Source: Tubulanus polymorphus (lineage: Eukaryota; Nemertea; Palaeonemertea; Tubulaniformes; Tubulanidae). Taken from it: a DNA stretch of 64,000 bases. Every line of letters begins with the position of its first letter. Positions within the stretch are counted from its first letter, which is position 1. The position numbers were made by a program, and so were the translations under genes. The DNA is taken from contig NC_134033.1 of the NCBI RefSeq assembly GCF_964204645.1, forward strand, positions 5,242,231 through 5,306,230, read 5' to 3'. This document shows positions 35,480 through 64,000 of the stretch, piece by piece. Below the pieces are notes generated by a model. The model saw only the letters and a program-made list of their open reading frames with translations. It had not been told where the DNA came from and did not search any database.

Positions 35480-37086
35480 TAATTCTTGTCATAAAATAGT
35501 AACAAATACCGAAGATCACGAACAGTTGGCAGCTCTGCCATAATATACTCCCTATAATATGTATGTACATCATACTTGTTTTATAGAGGTTGAAGCTGTA
35601 TGTAGTCCCGCTGAAATATACTATTTTAAATCTTGATTGTTGTTATATTGAAAAAAATTGCGTAATCGATGAAGTAACAAATATTTTTTCGATCATCTCA
35701 CAAGGGAACTACGGCACAAAAGGGAATGGCGTCCGCACCACCGACCCCGCCTGGGACGCCTATGACGTTAGACAAAAGATAAGAGAAAAGAATTCTACAT
35801 TTTACGCGAAATTTCGTCGGCATTTTCGCGAAGTAGTAAATAATCCCTGAATTTCGACTACATTCGGCGCGCGATTCTACGAAATCGTACGGTTCTTCGC
35901 GTAATGACTAGAAAACCGTTTCGTAACGATCTCGTACGACGAAACCCGCTTAATCCGGATCAGTTTCAGTTCGGCTACGTCGTCCGAGGCGGATCAGTTT
36001 AACCCTCTCCCGCCATACACGGTTGCGCACACAGTGGGAGCGACTGTATAGCATTTTCCAGTAAATTCGCCTGATCTTCGTAGGTGGTGCTGCCCTCTGA
36101 ATACTTCCTACAATGAGGACTCTACGTTCACCTGGGGCAATCGAGGATTCCACCAGTGGCAAGCGTGGATCCACCAGGTTCGCTAGCAAGCATTTAGACA
36201 GCAACTCTCGGATTTCTTCTCAGATTCAATTAAAATCTAACCATGATTTCTCAAATTCTTTGAATGATGATTAGTAAAATTCAGCTATATATGAACCTAA
36301 AGATCATCTGAGTTTATCAAGAGGAGTGATTTCGCTAATTTTTTATGAGGGAGGCTAAAAATCGAGATGAAAGTTCATTTAACTAGATTTTGAAAGAGTT
36401 GTCGCTCTGATACGCACACCATGTAATGGGATAGCTGGTGGCATGGAGTCCTCATAAATTGATGATTTAAAACAGCGCCGACTAATTCCTACCCTGAAGT
36501 GCTGGAGATAATTTGAAAATTCCACCCCAACGCATTAAATTCATCATATATCCTTATATTCCACAATGAATGCTGCGATCAAGTATACACTGTGATGCGG
36601 TGTATTAGTTGAGTCGATTGCCGATTCATACATCACTGTGCGGTGTAGACGATGTTATTGTGTAAAGAAAACACTGAGCCACAAAAATTCCCAAATACGT
36701 TCGCAGTAACATAGAAAAGGGGCCAGGAAAGGGTTGAACTCTTCTAACAGAATTATCCGAAATCTAATTCGGACATTATTCACTACAGCAGTTAAGAAAA
36801 AAATAAGTAGAAACCAATTTCTTCAACGCGGATTTCTGTATAGTCCGGATCAATTCAATGCAATCGATCTGGATTAAGCGGGTTACGCTGAACTTAGATC
36901 TGATACGTAATTTTCCTTTGCGACTAATCGAGAGATATTCACCCGGTTTCGGAGAGAAGAGAGGCATATTTTTTTTCCCTACGCATCTTTTTTCGTCGCG
37001 ATCGAAATCGTAGAATTTCCCCAGAAACGAAGCGTTCGCCGTCTTCCATCTCACGAGCGCGAGTCCGAAAGAAAAAATACGACTTA
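35480..37086. other. CpG-rich 3' flank or 3'UTR of PPP2R3
   Basis: Much of this, especially 35700-36060 and 36840-37086, is CpG-rich like the neighbouring exons. It may include the 3'UTR, but I see no clear poly(A) signal. Short ORFs are not recognisable. An inverted 19-bp pair (AACCCGCTTAATCCGGATC and a one-mismatch complement) lies at 35943 and about 36867. A degenerate TTAA MITE spans about 36470-36660. Confidence 0.4.
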
Positions 37087-61706
<24,620 letters not shown>

Positions 61707-63481
61707 TCGGCAATAATTTTCGTAATTTCTAAATCGAACGTTTCAAAAATTCCTTTCGCGTAATTTTCGTCTCGGAATTACCCCCGCGAGACGTTGGGCG
61801 TAGTCGCGAAAAAATCTGGCATCTATCCTGAAATTAGATTAATCTCAATGTATGAAACACTTTGTCAATGTTATGAATTAGAAAGAATATCATATTCCGA
61901 ATGAAAAAGAGGGCCAGAAAAGATTTCCTTAAATAGTGAGGCCTAATGATTTATATTTCAACGCTGTTAAAACCATCATTAATAGGTCCAAGATTTTACA
62001 TTGATAGTTCTAGTAGGCCTAGGGGGGGAGGGGGTTCCGTGCGGGTCGATGTGCGCTTCGTCATCAAAATAACAATTATACAATGTGAATTTTGGAGTTT
62101 GTTTTGCAATCATAATTCTTATTCTATAACAGGCCTATTTCATGAATTTGGATAATTAATTTCAAGGTCGAGTCCAAGTAAGCTACGGTACAGGGCCAAT
62201 ATTTGGCATCTAGGGCAACAGAATGAGAGAGAGCGAGTGAAATTTCATGGAAGAGCAGTTTTTTACTAAACTCCTCGACGGATCCAGATGTTAACTTCTT
62301 CCCCCAAAATTTTTGAATGGGTATAGGCCTATAGGCCTATACCCTACGTCAAAGGGCTTGTCATAATTAAATTCATTTGTCAATAATATTCAAAATCATT
62401 ATTTTTTTAGAAATTGTTAAATTTCTAGGGATTTTAGGTGGAGAGTTCAGGTAGGGCCACGAATACAACCAACGAGTTTACGGTCCACCACCCACATCCA
62501 TTCGGCATTGCCATCGTATTAGACTAGTGTGAAAAACCTGTGCAAAATATACGGTTGTTTCTAAAAAAAGGTAAAAATGGCCCGGCGTATCTCCAAACTT
62601 TTCTGCAGCAAAGAAAGTTGGGAAATCGTCAACGATGAAAGGGTTAAAATGTACATTTTTGCGGAGAAATTCGTTATTACGGTGGCGCCACCGTCCGGAG
62701 GACTTCCGCAAATCGTAAATCTTTTCGAATTTGAAGCCTTGTAGTTGCGCTGAAAACGTAATCAAATACTCGATCGTTTCTTGAAATAGAAGCTCCGTCG
62801 AAGCCGGTTAGGACAAGATGGAAAAATCTACGTTCCACTATCGTAATTTACCTTTTATCACGAAAATCCCGTAGAATTTAGAGAAAATAGCGAATCTCGG
62901 CCGCCATATTGTTTTAGTACCGAAAAGAGAAATACGCACGAGGAACAACAAAGTTTTGAAAAGCTGAACGGAATATGTTGCTGATTACCCTCTCAAATAA
63001 AGATAACCAAAAATACGATGTCAGAATACGTGTAATCCAAATTAAATTGATTTTCTTGCGTTTTCGTCCATTGCTATATGCCAACCAAAAACGACAAAAT
63101 TTTTAAGTGATCCAATTCAATAGTTTATTTATTTGATGCTTTGTTATAAGCCTACTCATGATTTGTGAAGCTGAATGATAGAAAATGGGTTAAATTATCG
63201 AATATCTATTAGAATTTTCGTTGTGATAGTGTTCAACTTGAAGAGTGTTTAGTTTACACTTCATGATAAAATGATGGGAAAATAGTTAGTGCCCTGCTTG
63301 ACATAAGCTGTAGCATTAAAATTGAACAATTTATCGGAAGGCATCGTATTAGCTTTGGAATTTAATTTTTCTGAATGCGTTTGTTAGCTTAATAGACCGG
63401 TTGCCGGAATTTGACCAACAATCAGTCTACAATCCGATCCCGGATTAGGCGAGCGCTATTTCAACGTCTCCAATTTGGCGC
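61707..63481. promoter_or_regulatory. Divergent intergenic region PPP2R3-AMMECR1
   Basis: About 1.8 kb separates two head-to-head genes. 62895-62915 holds AATATGGCGGC on the minus strand, a perfect YY1-type motif. About 45 bp further along that strand is a donor-like AAG|GTAAAT, so a non-coding first exon of PPP2R3 could lie here. A 95-codon minus-strand ORF at 62478-62765 has no recognisable homology. Confidence 0.45.
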
Positions 63482-63894
63482 ATGTCGAATCCTGATCCAC
63501 CTAGCGGACGTAGCTCGAACGAAACTAGGAAACATTCCAACAAAATGGCGGCTGGCTGTTGTGGTGTGAAAAAACAGAAATTAAACAACTCTTTACCGGC
63601 CATTTGCTGCAACGGATCGGCCGCCGTTCACCCGAACCATCATCACTGCAGCAAAGACCAACAGCAGCAGCATCAACAGAACGGGGGTCATTTATACTGC
63701 AGCAATGACGGAGGAGGACATCATCATCAGCATCATCACCATCATCAACAAAACGGATTTACAGCGGCAGCATCATCATCAGCACCAGCAACCGTCGTGA
63801 AAGCGGAGATGTGTTACTATTGTTTTGATGTATTGTTGGGTCAGTTGAATAGCACGGACCCGCCTCGTAACCCTCCATTTACTAACGACCGATA
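63482..63894 (+). CDS. AMMECR1: AMMECR1, exon 1 (partial gene)
   Basis: AMMECR1 is a conserved protein of uncertain biochemical role; human mutations affect growth and bone. The internal methionine at 63545 begins MAAGCCGVKKQKL, identical to the vertebrate start. It is followed by a variable His/Gln/Asn-rich stretch and then CYYCFDVLLGQL...PPFTNDR, the beginning of the AMMECR1 domain. The exon ends at 63894 (TA|GTAAGT), so an apparent stop TAG is intronic. An upstream in-frame ATG at 63482 would add 21 residues; conservation favours 63545. The rest of the domain lies beyond the window. Confidence 0.92.
63542..63552 (+). promoter_or_regulatory. YY1-type motif over the AMMECR1 start codon
   Basis: AAAATGGCGGC matches the YY1 consensus AAnATGGCGGC exactly. 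It contains the ATG GCG GC of the conserved Met-Ala-Ala start, as seen at many YY1-bound genes. Confidence 0.6.
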
Positions 63895-64000
63895 GTAAGT
63901 AAACGCCTCTTTCTTTTTTTTTACTTTTTTGAGTTTGACCACACATCAAATCATATCATCATCAATCAAAAATACTGATTCACTGTTTTCAGAGCGGTCC

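Noticed and set aside
36860..36900. 28S rRNA-like CGCTGAACTTA
   Set aside because: The match is only 11 bases and flanking sequence does not continue into rRNA.
62478..62765. 95-codon minus-strand ORF
   Set aside because: No recognisable motif and no splice context that joins it to PPP2R3 in frame. It was left as intergenic.

Overview
The window is nuclear DNA from a bilaterian invertebrate. Coding exons are short and dispersed, with GT-AG introns, TATA boxes and AATAAA signals, and there are piggyBac, MITE and tRNA-derived SINE elements plus many micro- and minisatellites. The protein motifs fit a lophotrochozoan or an invertebrate deuterostome; I cannot place it more closely from this sequence alone.

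Left part (1-27450). A tandem array of about 5 kb units carries a small multi-exon gene on the minus strand. Two complete units and about 3.5 kb of a third are almost identical (period exactly 5010 bp). The rest of unit 3 and all of unit 4 are older and diverged. Each unit holds a TATA promoter with an upstream GATA motif, a non-coding first exon, a signal-peptide exon, an exon of Gly/Asn hexapeptide repeats and a last exon ending Cys-x5-Cys-Gly-stop. The predicted products (79-83 aa) look like secreted prepropeptides with a conserved R-x-x-R site and an amidation-type C-terminus. I recognise no named family; this is the best candidate for an undescribed system. A fifth, inverted copy (24703-27448, plus strand) has lost its TATA box and start codon but keeps the splice sites, the R-x-x-R site and the Cys-x5-Cys spacing. 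Between unit 4 and this copy lies the 3' part of a rhodopsin-family GPCR gene and a short duplicate of its tail.

Middle (28000-37000) is repeat-rich. It holds a cluster of palindromic MITEs, a complete piggyBac transposon (31365-34035) with an intact 592-aa transposase inserted in an older repeat, and a minisatellite.

Right part (37087-61706, minus strand) is one gene spread over 24.6 kb. It encodes the B'' regulatory subunit of protein phosphatase 2A (PPP2R3 family) in 13 coding exons whose phases all agree, giving 650 aa with two intact EF-hand loops. An alternative first exon at 52574-52840 encodes a Cys-containing N-terminus that resembles the start of vertebrate PR130 (PPP2R3A), while the distal first exon resembles PPP2R3B. 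The introns are full of minisatellites, simple repeats and MITEs. Divergently, on the plus strand at 63482, begins AMMECR1 (exon 1 only; the rest is outside the window). Perfect YY1-type motifs lie in the shared intergenic region and over the AMMECR1 start codon.
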